NCBI GenBank assembly: GCA_947259225.1
Contig: CAMYLK010000005.1
Coordinates: 1-64,000 of the forward strand
Source of the DNA: an uncultured Desulfobulbaceae bacterium
GTDB lineage: Bacteria > Desulfobacterota > Desulfobulbia > Desulfobulbales > Desulfobulbaceae
Reading direction: 5' to 3'
DNA: 64,000 bases
Below are positions 24,310 to 32,909 of this stretch, piece after piece; the stretch's first letter is position 1, and each line of letters starts with the position of its first letter. The notes under the pieces are model-generated. The model made no database searches. It was given only the letters and a program-made list of their open reading frames with translations, and was not told where the DNA came from. Both the position numbers and the translations under genes were made by a program.

Positions 24310-26941
24310 TTCTGAACTCTCTCAGCATATTTGCATGGTGCATCTCTTCTTCCATGTCAATGATGTGGCACACCTTACAGTTGAAGTTTGATCCAATGGG
24401 ATAGGGCAAGCCCTGGTACTGTAGAGGTTGGATGGCATCACGGTTGCCATTATAGGGATTTCGTGCAGGGTAAATGGAATGCGGGCTGTTGTGGCAGGCT
24501 GCACAGCGCAGACGACCGCTTTCGTCCGTTCTGTTCCGGAAAAGGTTTTCTTCGCTGTCGGTCCAATGGTTAAAATCAGTGTCTCCCTCAGGAGCCTGGA
24601 AATCAACATGGCAATTCAGGCAGTCCGGCTCATTCACCCAGGGTGTCCTTGGGACAATTTCGTCGATTGATTCGAAATTTGCCGGCTTGATATTTTTCAG
24701 CAGCACTGCAGCACGTTCTTTGCCATTCTCCAATTCAGCCTTGAGCAGACTAATGGCGTGGTCTTCAATTTCTCCGTGACAGTAGATACAATTCAAGCCA
24801 AGATCCCGGTGTATTCCCCGATACGCCCTGGTTGCCCCACCGGTGTCAGCAGGATGGCAGAGGACACAATAGGCCGCTCCACGTTCACCAAGGAAGTTGG
24901 CATGAAAACCGTGGATTGCGGCTGACAGATTGAGCTGCTCCTTATTGCCCGGTGCGTCCTGGGAGGGGTCGCCATGACAGCGGTTGCAGAGAACCGGCAT
25001 CCCGCTGTCAGCCTGGCTCTGGAGGTTGGTCCCGCTTATCCGGTCGTGGGTCTCAAGAACATTTTTTGCGGTTACATCTGATATCCCGGCGCGGCCGTCC
25101 ATCTTCCACTGTCCGCCATGACAGGTCTGGCAGCTCATTTCGGTGGCGGCCGGTGCCACAACCCTTGTGATGGCAATAACCTCATCATCACTGTTCCTGG
25201 CAGTAATGGTAAAGGTAGGGTAAGGCATATACCGGTTATCGGCAGTATATGGAAAGACCGGCAGGAGGGAGGCGGTAAACCATTCTTCTTCAGGCTTCAT
25301 AGCTCCGGACAAGCCATTACCTGTAAGACCAGTGTTGGGAGTTATTTCTTTATTATATAAAGCTGAAGCATTCTTCCAGAAATCTACCCGCTGATCAGGG
25401 TTGACGAAATCACCTTCAATTTCATAGGTAACGGTCACCCCGTCAACAATCACATCCGGTGTTTCTCCCCGTTTAATGAGTTGGGCGTTAAGCGTGACCC
25501 CGGGTGGAAGGATCATCCAGGAGTTGCTGGCATCAGTAACACTTTTCATGCCCATATCACTCCAGGCGAGCAGGACATATTTATCAGTTTCATCAATAAA
25601 ATCCGGGATGACATCATCAGGGATTGTTTTTATGACCACATCATCTTTCCTGTCCTGTCGATTGTTCAGACCAAAAGCAATGTAATACGCCAGTGCCCTT
25701 CTTTCATCAGGTGTGCCCGCAAAAGGAGGCATATATGGGCTGAACCTGTGAAGACCGCTAATTTTTGCGTCAAGCCCCTGCGGAGTATAGCTCCGGGTAA
25801 GTTCTTTTATATTGCTGAGAGGCCCACCCACTGAATGACACGGAAGGCAGAGAATGTTAAAAATCTCACGGCCTGCCTCAAGCTTTGTTTCTTCTGTAAA
25901 AACACGGTTTTTTAACCACTTCGCTTCATGAAGAAGTCCGTTTGTCTGCACTTTGTCCATATCCTGCTTCAGGATAGAAGTCGAGTACATGAAATCCCTT
26001 ATGATATAAGGACGCCGTCCTGCTTCGCGGATAAATTCGAATGAGGCCATATACATCAGGCCTATAACGAGCAGAAGCGCAGCAAGGGATCTGGTAACGG
26101 ATTGTGGTATTTTGATGGCCATTATAAGGCCACCAAGCATTAGCAGTGGTCCGAATATGTTGAAACCCTTGATAAAGGGTTTGACTTCCGGCATACGCTC
26201 AAATATAAGGACCTGCAGTTCAGGCGGCAGGGAAGCCTTGTACCAGAAGGCGGAACAGATGAGGAGGATGAATGGTGCAATGAGCCAAATGGCGCAATAT
26301 CGTACCATTTTAGTGCGTAAAGCGGTTTCTTTCAGGTTGGTGGCAGTGAGAAAACCATACAGCCCGGCCAGCATGAATGCCAGGAAAGACCTGAAAAACA
26401 GAGCAGGCCAGAAGGTCGGGTTAAAAAAGCCAGACCAGAAATTATTGTTTTCTATCCATGAACCGGGGGTCAGCATGAAGTCGATGATGCCGTTGATGAA
26501 GAAAAGAGACATCCAGGCGCATCCGAAATAGATCCAGCCGATTATGACATGGTTGCGGTTATCCATGCGGCCGAAGGTATAATAGTAAATAAAGAGTGAA
26601 ATAATTTCAGCAGCAAAGAAGACCCATTCAATAGCCCAGGCAAAAACAAAAATATGGATGAGTTTCGAGGTGGCGGCAGGGTTCAAAAGGGAAATGGTGA
26701 ACCAGATGCCGACACCTGTCATGCCTCCTGCTACCATTGTCAAAAGCAGAAAAAACCTTGTATGTTTTCGGACAAAATCGATAATCGATTGATTATTTTC
26801 CCTGATCCCCTTCATTTCCGTCAGGACAAGGAAAAGGCCTCCGCCAACCGCGAAATGAGATATATAGACATGAACAATTGCCATAATGGCAATCAGCAGC
26901 CCACCTCCAGCAGCATCAAGTTGCCAAACAGGATAGTTCAT
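24302..26941 (-). CDS. Cytochrome bd subunit I-like membrane domain fused to an eight-heme cytochrome c
   Basis: 879 aa. Residues 1-310 hold about eight to nine helices. Helix 1 (IAIMAIVHVYISHFAVGGG) places His like the CydA heme ligand, and after the helices comes FIREAGRRPYIIRDFMY, close to the CydA quinol motif GRQPW. From about 365 the chain is extracytoplasmic and carries eight CXXCH sites: CLPCH (about 367), CQTCH (603), CNRCH (651), CVLCH (691), CIYCH (716), CLNCH (772), CAACH (811) and CKVCH (853). The first sits in a monoheme-like domain (LEAGREIFNILCLPCHSVGG ... PYMPPFAG). The protein probably takes electrons from menaquinol to periplasmic hemes, or the reverse. Overlaps the upstream gene by 4 bp. 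No CydB is present. Oxidase activity is doubtful. Confidence 0.8.
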   Translation of the reverse strand: MNYPVWQLDAAGGGLLIAIMAIVHVYISHFAVGGGLFLVLTEMKGIRENNQSIIDFVRKHTRFFLLLTMVAGGMTGVGIWFTISLLNPAATSKLIHIFVFAWAIEWVFFAAEIISLFIYYYTFGRMDNRNHVIIGWIYFGCAWMSLFFINGIIDFMLTPGSWIENNNFWSGFFNPTFWPALFFRSFLAFMLAGLYGFLTATNLKETALRTKMVRYCAIWLIAPFILLICSAFWYKASLPPELQVLIFERMPEVKPFIKGFNIFGPLLMLGGLIMAIKIPQSVTRSLAALLLVIGLMYMASFEFIREAGRRPYIIRDFMYSTSILKQDMDKVQTNGLLHEAKWLKNRVFTEETKLEAGREIFNILCLPCHSVGGPLSNIKELTRSYTPQGLDAKISGLHRFSPYMPPFAGTPDERRALAYYIAFGLNNRQDRKDDVVIKTIPDDVIPDFIDETDKYVLLAWSDMGMKSVTDASNSWMILPPGVTLNAQLIKRGETPDVIVDGVTVTYEIEGDFVNPDQRVDFWKNASALYNKEITPNTGLTGNGLSGAMKPEEEWFTASLLPVFPYTADNRYMPYPTFTITARNSDDEVIAITRVVAPAATEMSCQTCHGGQWKMDGRAGISDVTAKNVLETHDRISGTNLQSQADSGMPVLCNRCHGDPSQDAPGNKEQLNLSAAIHGFHANFLGERGAAYCVLCHPADTGGATRAYRGIHRDLGLNCIYCHGEIEDHAISLLKAELENGKERAAVLLKNIKPANFESIDEIVPRTPWVNEPDCLNCHVDFQAPEGDTDFNHWTDSEENLFRNRTDESGRLRCAACHNSPHSIYPARNPYNGNRDAIQPLQYQGLPYPIGSNFNCKVCHIIDMEEEMHHANMLREFRNE

Positions 26942-28023
26942 GACTGTACCTCCTTGTTGTCAAGTGCCTGCCAGGCAAGTTTCAGCATCCAGCCAACAAG
27001 GACAAGGCCGGCGATAAAGAAGAGAAGAAAGAGGAACAAGGGAGAATATTGCGGAGAAACTGTGAGATCCGAGACTGAGAAGAACGGCTTGAGATATGCG
27101 GCTCTGACAAGGTCTCTGACCAGGATCATTAAAAAAACTGTGGGCAGGGCAGTGTAGAGCACACCCATTACCCGGCCACGGTAACTGTAGATGATTGATA
27201 ATACACCCAGAACAACAGCGGTCAGAACAAAAATGGCTATGAGTATCCCGTTGAATGATTTCAAGTTGACAACATAGTCGGGCAGTGAACCGAAAAACCA
27301 GAATCCGAAGCCAATGTTAATGAGCGTTGCCGTACCGAACCAATTGCACCCATATTGTACCCACCGAAGAGCAGCCTTGTCTCCCTTCCGACGGAAATAT
27401 TCATAGTACAGAGCAATGCTTAAGCCCCCGATGGCAATAGCGGCAGTCATGAAATGCAGGTAACGGGGAAAGAGAGAGGGATCACCAAGGTTGAGAAGCA
27501 GCCCGTTAGGGCTGTCAAAGTAACGGACCCAGGAATCCGGCCTCTGCAGCATTGTAAAGTTGTTGCTCATAAAAAAGCCAATTATGAGCAGTGCTGTCAC
27601 TGTAAAACCGGTAACAAAAACCCTGCTGCCTCCAAGTGAGTCATACTTGTAATTGTATATATAGGCCATGTAATAGCCGGCGATAAGGAGTGCGATAACG
27701 GAAATCCAGAAGTTGGCCATCAACACTGAGCTGGTATACATAAAGTGGCCGTATAAAACCTGGAGGAAAAGAAGAGGGGCTATGCCGAAGTTGACGGTGA
27801 AGGCAATTGCAAAAGGGAGCTTTCGGGAAATTTCGTGACACAGAGGGTTCGAATCTTCCGGAGCCCGGAAGTGATTAACAAAGGCGATGATGCCCGTGCC
27901 GAGCATCACATTCATCAGGATAAGGTGGAGAAACAAGGTTATGATCAACAGGAGTTGAAACCATCCCCAGGGAACCGGAAGGGTATCGGGTGTGGGAATC
28001 AGGGTGGCAGGATCCATTCGCAA
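26938..28023 (-). CDS. Second CydA-like multi-helix membrane protein
   Basis: 361 aa with about nine helices. WGWFQLLLIITLFLHLILMNVMLGTGIIAFV near the start resembles CydA helix 1, and PRYLHFMTAAIAIGGLSIALYYEY near residue 190 has the His-rich helix that in CydA supplies a heme b ligand. No CXXCH and no GRQPW-like motif is seen. It likely pairs with the downstream fused protein to make a heterodimeric b-type core in which both subunits derive from CydA. Preceded by the ferredoxin gene (32 bp). RBS CGGAGG lies just before the ATG at 28023. Confidence 0.7.
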   Translation of the reverse strand: MRMDPATLIPTPDTLPVPWGWFQLLLIITLFLHLILMNVMLGTGIIAFVNHFRAPEDSNPLCHEISRKLPFAIAFTVNFGIAPLLFLQVLYGHFMYTSSVLMANFWISVIALLIAGYYMAYIYNYKYDSLGGSRVFVTGFTVTALLIIGFFMSNNFTMLQRPDSWVRYFDSPNGLLLNLGDPSLFPRYLHFMTAAIAIGGLSIALYYEYFRRKGDKAALRWVQYGCNWFGTATLINIGFGFWFFGSLPDYVVNLKSFNGILIAIFVLTAVVLGVLSIIYSYRGRVMGVLYTALPTVFLMILVRDLVRAAYLKPFFSVSDLTVSPQYSPLFLFLLFFIAGLVLVGWMLKLAWQALDNKEVQS

Positions 28024-28054
28024 CCTCCGTGAATTGATGTTTACTTGGGTAAAC

Positions 28055-28258
28055 TTATTCTATTTCTATACACTTCTCCGGGCATAAGGCTACTGCCTGA
28101 TATACTTCGTCGGTAATTTCGGGCTCAAGCGTTACCAGCTCGGCTTTATCTGTTAATTCATTGAGACGGAAAACATCAGGGCACATTTCGACACACGCAC
28201 CACATCCGTTACAGAGATACGTATCAATAGTAATATGCTTCATCTGTGATTTTATCAT
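28055..28258 (-). CDS. 4Fe-4S ferredoxin
   Basis: 67 aa (62 if translated from the internal ATG). Cluster ligands are in CNGCGACVEMCP, with a distal CPEKCIEIE; spacing CX2CX2CX3CP plus a C-terminal CP fits a small Desulfovibrio-type ferredoxin carrying one [4Fe-4S] cluster, the remaining Cys pair perhaps forming a disulfide. It sits at the head of the membrane cytochrome genes on the same strand, so it may deliver low-potential electrons to them, though soluble ferredoxin and periplasmic hemes are on opposite sides of the membrane. Co-transcription with purF upstream (gap 49 bp, no terminator) is possible. Confidence 0.85.
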   Translation of the reverse strand: MIKSQMKHITIDTYLCNGCGACVEMCPDVFRLNELTDKAELVTLEPEITDEVYQAVALCPEKCIEIE

Positions 28259-28307
28259 AGAACTCTAAGTATGTCGAATAAAGAGAAAAAATGAGAAAGG
28301 CGAATTG

Positions 28308-29810
28308 TTAACGCACGCAGGCACAACTGCCGCTCAAGGCATGTTTCTGGAAAGTACGGTCAGGCTCAACAGGATACTCACCGGTGTAGCAGGCAAGACA
28401 GAAAGAGTCCTTAGGGAGTCCAGTTGCTTCGACAAGTCCCTCCAGGCTCAGGTAGGTAAGGGAGTCAAGATCAAGATATTTTCGTATGCCATCAAGTGTT
28501 TCCCGGCCGGCTATCAGTTCCGTATTTGATGGAAAATCAATGCCGTAGTAGCAGGGGTTGCAGGTTGGCGGGCAACTGACCAGCATGTGTACCTCTCTGG
28601 CACCGGCATTGCGAAGGGAACGGACCCTGCTTTGACCTGTTGTGCCCCTGATGATGGAGTCTTCAACTATAATTACTTTTTTGTCCTTAAGAAGGGATCG
28701 CACGGGGTTGAGTTTCACCCTGACGGAAAAATCGCGCATGGACTGGGTCGGCTGGATAAAAGTGCGGCCCACATAATGATTCCTGATCATTCCCATTTCA
28801 AGTGGAATGCCGGACGCCCGTGAGAATCCTATGGCGGCGTAATTTCCGGAATCCGGAAAAGGCATGATGAAATCACCGTCGATCTTTGCTTCCCTTGCCA
28901 GAATTTCACCCATTCGTTTGCGGGCTGAGTATACATTGATACCGAAAATGTCACTGTCAGGCCGGGCAAAATAGACATGTTCAAAAATACAGAAACTTGA
29001 GGGACGGGACGACCAGGGGAAAATTGATTCAAGTCCTTTCTCATTTATGATCAGCACTTCTCCCGGTTCCACGTCGCGGATATATTCTGCTTCAATCAGG
29101 TCGAGGGCGCAGGTCTCCGAAGCAACCACATGGGCACCGTTGTCAAGCTTCCCGAGACACAGTGGCCGGAAGCCGTTGGGATCACGAACGGCAATCATAG
29201 TGTCTTCTGTCATCAGCAACAGGGAATATGCACCCCTGATACAGTCAAAGGTCTCTTTTACGGCTCTTTCAAGACCGAGGTCCATCGCCCTTGCCATAAG
29301 ATGAAGGACAATCTCACTGTCCATGGTGGTTTGAAAGATGGAACCCTTCCTTTCAAGGTCCTGCCGCAGGTCGATGGAATTTACCAGGTTGCCGTTGTGG
29401 GCAATGGCAAGAGGTGTTCCCTTGTAGTTGACCATAAACGGCTGGGTATTGACTATGTTTGATTCACCGGTTGTTGAGTAGCGGACATGACCGATGGTTA
29501 TATGACCGGAAAGCTTTTGCAGGGTGTCTTCGCTGAAAACTTCAGGAACAAGGCCCATATCCTTGTGGATATTTACCTTCTGGCCGTCGCTGGCAACGAT
29601 ACCGGCGCTTTCCTGCCCCCTGTGTTGAAGAGCATAGAGACCGAAATAGGTCAGTTTTGCAGCATCCTGGTGACCAAAAATTCCACAAATTCCACATTCA
29701 TGTTTTGGTTTCCCTGAATCCTGTTCATGAATGTGCGCGGGTTTCCCTGCCTGATGATTTTTATCAGGTTGGCCGGTATGAGAAGGCTTGTGAGGCTTTA
29801 GTACAGTCAT
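28308..29810 (-). CDS. purF: Amidophosphoribosyltransferase (Fe-S type, long propeptide)
   Basis: 500 aa from ATG 29810; a TTG two codons earlier is possible. The catalytic Cys (CGICGIFGH) follows a propeptide of about 38 residues rich in His, Lys and Pro; known propeptides are about 11 residues. NGNLVN and the N-terminal glutaminase fold follow, then the PRPP loop VIIVEDSIIRGTT. Cysteines in SSFCIFEH, SCPPTCNPC and FCLAC are placed like the [4Fe-4S] ligands of the B. subtilis-type enzyme, so the protein should be oxygen-sensitive and processed. First step of purine synthesis: PRPP plus glutamine to phosphoribosylamine. Confidence 0.95.
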   Translation of the reverse strand: MTVLKPHKPSHTGQPDKNHQAGKPAHIHEQDSGKPKHECGICGIFGHQDAAKLTYFGLYALQHRGQESAGIVASDGQKVNIHKDMGLVPEVFSEDTLQKLSGHITIGHVRYSTTGESNIVNTQPFMVNYKGTPLAIAHNGNLVNSIDLRQDLERKGSIFQTTMDSEIVLHLMARAMDLGLERAVKETFDCIRGAYSLLLMTEDTMIAVRDPNGFRPLCLGKLDNGAHVVASETCALDLIEAEYIRDVEPGEVLIINEKGLESIFPWSSRPSSFCIFEHVYFARPDSDIFGINVYSARKRMGEILAREAKIDGDFIMPFPDSGNYAAIGFSRASGIPLEMGMIRNHYVGRTFIQPTQSMRDFSVRVKLNPVRSLLKDKKVIIVEDSIIRGTTGQSRVRSLRNAGAREVHMLVSCPPTCNPCYYGIDFPSNTELIAGRETLDGIRKYLDLDSLTYLSLEGLVEATGLPKDSFCLACYTGEYPVEPDRTFQKHALSGSCACVR

Positions 29811-30156
29811 CTGCAATGAGACTCAATTAAATTAACGGCCAGGCAATGATTAGCAGACGTGATACACTCTGAATACATTATATTTTCCGTCGGGGACGTC
29901 CCTCATCTTCAACTTTTTGAGAGCTTATCAAAATTGTAAAGGCACAAAGATGCTTTCTTTGTGCCTGTGCGTAAAACCGATTCATATTGTCATGTTTCTT
30001 AGAAACAGATTGGACGATTTTTTTCAACAAAATAAGCGGAAAATTTGCAGATAGTTGCAATCTGCTTGTTAAATACACATCCAGGGGTCAAGAATACTGT
30101 TTGATTGGCCGAATGATGCAGATAAAAGCGGATGGTTTGCCGCTGATACCGTGCTG
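29811..30156. other. Intergenic region between the M20 peptidase gene and purF
   Basis: About 345 bp, AT-rich. It holds the hairpin at 29941-29966 and presumably the purF promoter. Short open frames here lack an RBS and resemble nothing known to me. Confidence 0.5.
29941..29966 (-). terminator. Possible terminator of the ispDF-peptidase transcript
   Basis: Stem GGCACAAAG / CTTTGTGCC with a short loop. On the minus strand it is followed by TTTACAATTTTG, an impure T-tract. It lies between the stop of the peptidase gene and the start of purF, where a terminator is expected. The weak U-tract lowers confidence. Confidence 0.45.
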
Positions 30157-31293
30157 TTACAGAGTGATAAGGGCCGCGAGAAGTTGAGAGAGGTTGACCA
30201 TGTCCTCGAGATTGGCCTGTTCGTCAGTTGTATGAACATGGGTCATGCCTGTGGCGACAATTGCAGTCTGAAGGCCATAGCCGTTAAAGATATTTGCGTC
30301 ACTGCCGCCGCCGGCAATTTTATGTTCAAGAATAAGACCGATTGAACGGGCCGCTTCGTCTATTTTTCGGACTACAGGATCGCTTGAAGCAAGTTTCATG
30401 AGAGGGAAATCAGGGCGGACATTAAAGGACAAATCCGGTTTTCCACGGGCTTCTCCCGTTTGGTCCTCCCAATCTTCAATAACCTTGACAAAGGCTTTAT
30501 TGATTTGATTGGTCAGTTGGTCAAGCTGGTCAAGGGAGTGGCTGCGGACCTCACCTTCAAGAACGACTTTTTCTGGAACAATATTGCTGGCCATCCCACC
30601 ATGGATGGTGCCAAAGTTAACAGTACTCTGTTCATTGATTCGTCCCTGGGGTACCAAGGTTAAAGCGTGGGCGGCAAGAGTAATGGCATTTATGCCCCAT
30701 TCAGGGTGCAGCCCTGCATGGGCTGCCGTACCGTGAACAGTTACCTCCAGACGGTTAGAGGCCGGTGCTTCGACTACAACATGCCCGAAACCACTGCTGT
30801 CCAGCGCATATCCGATTTTCGCTCTTACCATTGCGGGATCAATTGATTTTGCACCGAGAAGCCCCACTTCTTCGCAGGTCGTCAGAATGATATCAAGTGG
30901 CGGGTGATCAAGGCCTTCGTCCCGTACACAACGTACTGCTTCTATTATCGCTGCAATGCCTGATTTATCATCACTGCCGAGAACGGTGTCCCCAATGCTT
31001 GAAAATATGTCACCATCACGACGGACGCGAACTCCTTCTCCCGGCTGCACCGTATCCATGTGGCAGTTGAGAAAGATTCCGTCGCCTTTGCCATTTCCAT
31101 TGAATCGGATAAAAAGGTTGCCGCTGTCTGAACCGGTAATCCGGGCTGTTTCGTCCTCAACTATCTCGTCAGCCCCAAGATCCGCAAAAATATTCTTAAG
31201 AAGCGCGGCGATTTCCCCCTCCTTCCAGGAAGGGCTGTCTGTCTCGCACAGGAGAATAAAGTTTTCGGCAAGCCGATCTCTGTTAATATTCAT
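30157..31293 (-). CDS. M20-family metallopeptidase (PepT-like)
   Basis: 378 aa from ATG 31293 (GAGGG six bases upstream; the longer frame runs into ispDF). Metal ligands appear in order: NCHMDTV (His-x-Asp), LGSDDKSGIAAI, TTCEEVGLLGA (Glu-Glu), ALDSSG, and a late GGGSDANIF...THVHTTDE. The dimerisation 'lid' domain AAHAGLHPEWGINAI lies in the middle. PepT-like enzymes are cytosolic di-zinc tripeptidases or deacylases; the precise substrate is not fixed by sequence. It starts 8 bases after the ispDF stop, probably in the same transcript. Confidence 0.88.
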   Translation of the reverse strand: MNINRDRLAENFILLCETDSPSWKEGEIAALLKNIFADLGADEIVEDETARITGSDSGNLFIRFNGNGKGDGIFLNCHMDTVQPGEGVRVRRDGDIFSSIGDTVLGSDDKSGIAAIIEAVRCVRDEGLDHPPLDIILTTCEEVGLLGAKSIDPAMVRAKIGYALDSSGFGHVVVEAPASNRLEVTVHGTAAHAGLHPEWGINAITLAAHALTLVPQGRINEQSTVNFGTIHGGMASNIVPEKVVLEGEVRSHSLDQLDQLTNQINKAFVKVIEDWEDQTGEARGKPDLSFNVRPDFPLMKLASSDPVVRKIDEAARSIGLILEHKIAGGGSDANIFNGYGLQTAIVATGMTHVHTTDEQANLEDMVNLSQLLAALITL

Positions 31294-31300
31294 GCGGCCC

Positions 31301-32512
31301 TCAGGGAGTTTCTGGGAATGAGGGTTTATTTCCCTGCAGAAGGACAACGGCATGAACTGCAATGCCTTCACCTCGTCCGGTGAAACCCATCATCTCGGTG
31401 GTTGTGGCCTTGATATTGATTGAATCAGGGGTTACCGAACAGGCAGCTGCAATCGTATCCTTCATTTCCGTGATAAAGGGGGCCAGCTTGGGCCTCTGGC
31501 AGATGACTGTTATATCAGCATTACATATGGAAAGTTTAAGGGACTTCATTTTGTTAATTACCTGTTCGAGCAGTTTCAAGCTGCTGATGTTTTTATACTG
31601 TGGGTCGTTATCCGGAAAGTGATGTCCTATGTCACCCTCACCCATTGCCCCGAGAAGTGCGTCAATCAGGGCGTGCGTCAATACATCAGCATCCGAGTGT
31701 CCTTCAAGGCCAAGATCAAAAGATATGGTCACGCCGCCGAGAATCAATTGGCGGCCGAGACCGAACCTGTGTGCATCAAAACCGTGACCAATTTTCATGA
31801 AATCAGATTCCTCCAGGAGTCTCTCACCAATTTTTAAATCGTCCTGCCGGGTAATTTTTATATTGTATTCGTTCCCCTGTACAATTGAAACAGCATATCC
31901 TGCATTTTCGAGGAGTGATGCCTCGTCCGTTCCATTAAATCCTTCTTCTCGGGCAACGGCATAAGCTTTTTTCAGCAAGTCAAGGCGAGCAGCCTGGGGA
32001 GTCTGGGCCTGCCAGAGATCTGAGCGGTCAACAGTCTTTATGATTACTCCGGACCTGTCAGCTTTTTTGATTGTGTCCCGGACCTGAATGGCCGCAATAG
32101 CAGCACCTGAGCTGAGGGCTTCCTCAAGACATCGTTGAATGATGTCCGGACTGACAAAGGGACGGGCTCCATCATGAACGAGAACGACTTCAGTCTCAGG
32201 CGGCAGGGCAGCCATCCCGGCCTGAACAGAATCCTGCCTTGTTTTTCCTCCGGCAACAAACACAAGCCTGTCAAGCTGATTGGCAGCAAAAAAACTGTCG
32301 AAGAGTAGGCGTGTAGTTTCAACACGTTCCGCCGGTAGTGCAAGAACTATGGTGTGTAGATTTTTTTCGTCGAGGAAACATTGCACAGAGTGAACAAGAA
32401 CCGGTATCCCCTTGAGGAGGACAAATTGTTTCGGTTCAGGTAAACCCATCCGCAAGCCGCTTCCGGCTGCAGGGATGACTACACCGGCACATATGTTTTC
32501 TTTTACAGGCAA
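31301..32512 (-). CDS. ispDF: Bifunctional IspD/IspF isoprenoid enzyme
   Basis: 403 aa from a proposed TTG at 32512, the first plausible start (AGAGG upstream) that clears the RNase P RNA gene; longer frames would run into rnpB. Residues 1-230 are IspD: VIPAAGSGLRMGLPEPKQF with the CTP-binding loop, then LVHDGARPFV and FNGTDEASLLE. Residues about 245-400 are IspF: MKIGHGFDAHRFG, GLEGHSDADVLTHALIDALLGAMGEGDIGHHFPD (metal and substrate site), KATTTEMMGFTGRGEGIAVHAV. It catalyses the CDP-ME synthase and MEcPP synthase steps of the non-mevalonate pathway. The fusion occurs in many proteobacteria. Confidence 0.93.
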   Translation of the reverse strand: MPVKENICAGVVIPAAGSGLRMGLPEPKQFVLLKGIPVLVHSVQCFLDEKNLHTIVLALPAERVETTRLLFDSFFAANQLDRLVFVAGGKTRQDSVQAGMAALPPETEVVLVHDGARPFVSPDIIQRCLEEALSSGAAIAAIQVRDTIKKADRSGVIIKTVDRSDLWQAQTPQAARLDLLKKAYAVAREEGFNGTDEASLLENAGYAVSIVQGNEYNIKITRQDDLKIGERLLEESDFMKIGHGFDAHRFGLGRQLILGGVTISFDLGLEGHSDADVLTHALIDALLGAMGEGDIGHHFPDNDPQYKNISSLKLLEQVINKMKSLKLSICNADITVICQRPKLAPFITEMKDTIAAACSVTPDSINIKATTTEMMGFTGRGEGIAVHAVVLLQGNKPSFPETP

Positions 32513-32537
32513 CAGTACCTCTATTACAGCAGAAATA

Positions 32538-32904
32538 TGGGACGGGCTGTAAGCCGAATTCTGTATCCGCAACAGCGGACCATGATCATTTATCTGGGAT
32601 GCCGGTCGCCCGGCACCTCGTGCAACCTACCCGGAAACATCGGACGGGCAGTCCTCAAATGCTTCCCTATTTGGTCTTGCACCCGGTGGGGTTTACCATG
32701 CCTTCCGAGTCGCCACTGAAGCGGTGAGCTCTTACCTCGCCATTTCAACCTTACCTGTGCCAGCCGAAGCTGACCATCGGCGGTGTATTTTCTGTGGCAC
32801 TTTCCTCCGGTTACCCGGAGTTCGCGTTACGAACCACCGTGCCCTGCAGTGTTCGGACTTTCCTCTCCGGCGTAGTGGCCGGAGCGATCATGCGCCCGTC
32901 CCAT
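32538..32904 (-). ncRNA. rnpB: RNase P RNA (bacterial class A)
   Basis: The minus strand begins GGGACGGGCGCATGATCGC, then has AGAGGAAAGTCCGAACACTG (the conserved P4/J3-4 strand), further down GGTAAACCCCACCGGGTGCAA and GGTTGCACGAGGTGCC, and ends ACAGAATTCGGCTTACAGCCCGTCCC. The 5' and 3' ends (GGACGGGC...GCCCGTCC) pair to close helix P1-like structure. About 367 nt, a normal length. Catalytic RNA that removes tRNA 5' leaders. It is tucked between the RNase HI gene (6 bp upstream) and ispDF (about 25 bp downstream). Confidence 0.95.
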
Positions 32905-32909
32905 AATAC

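Noticed and set aside
29878-30078. 66-codon minus-strand frame in the purF upstream gap
   Set aside because: No RBS, AT-rich and overlapping the hairpin; no recognisable motif.
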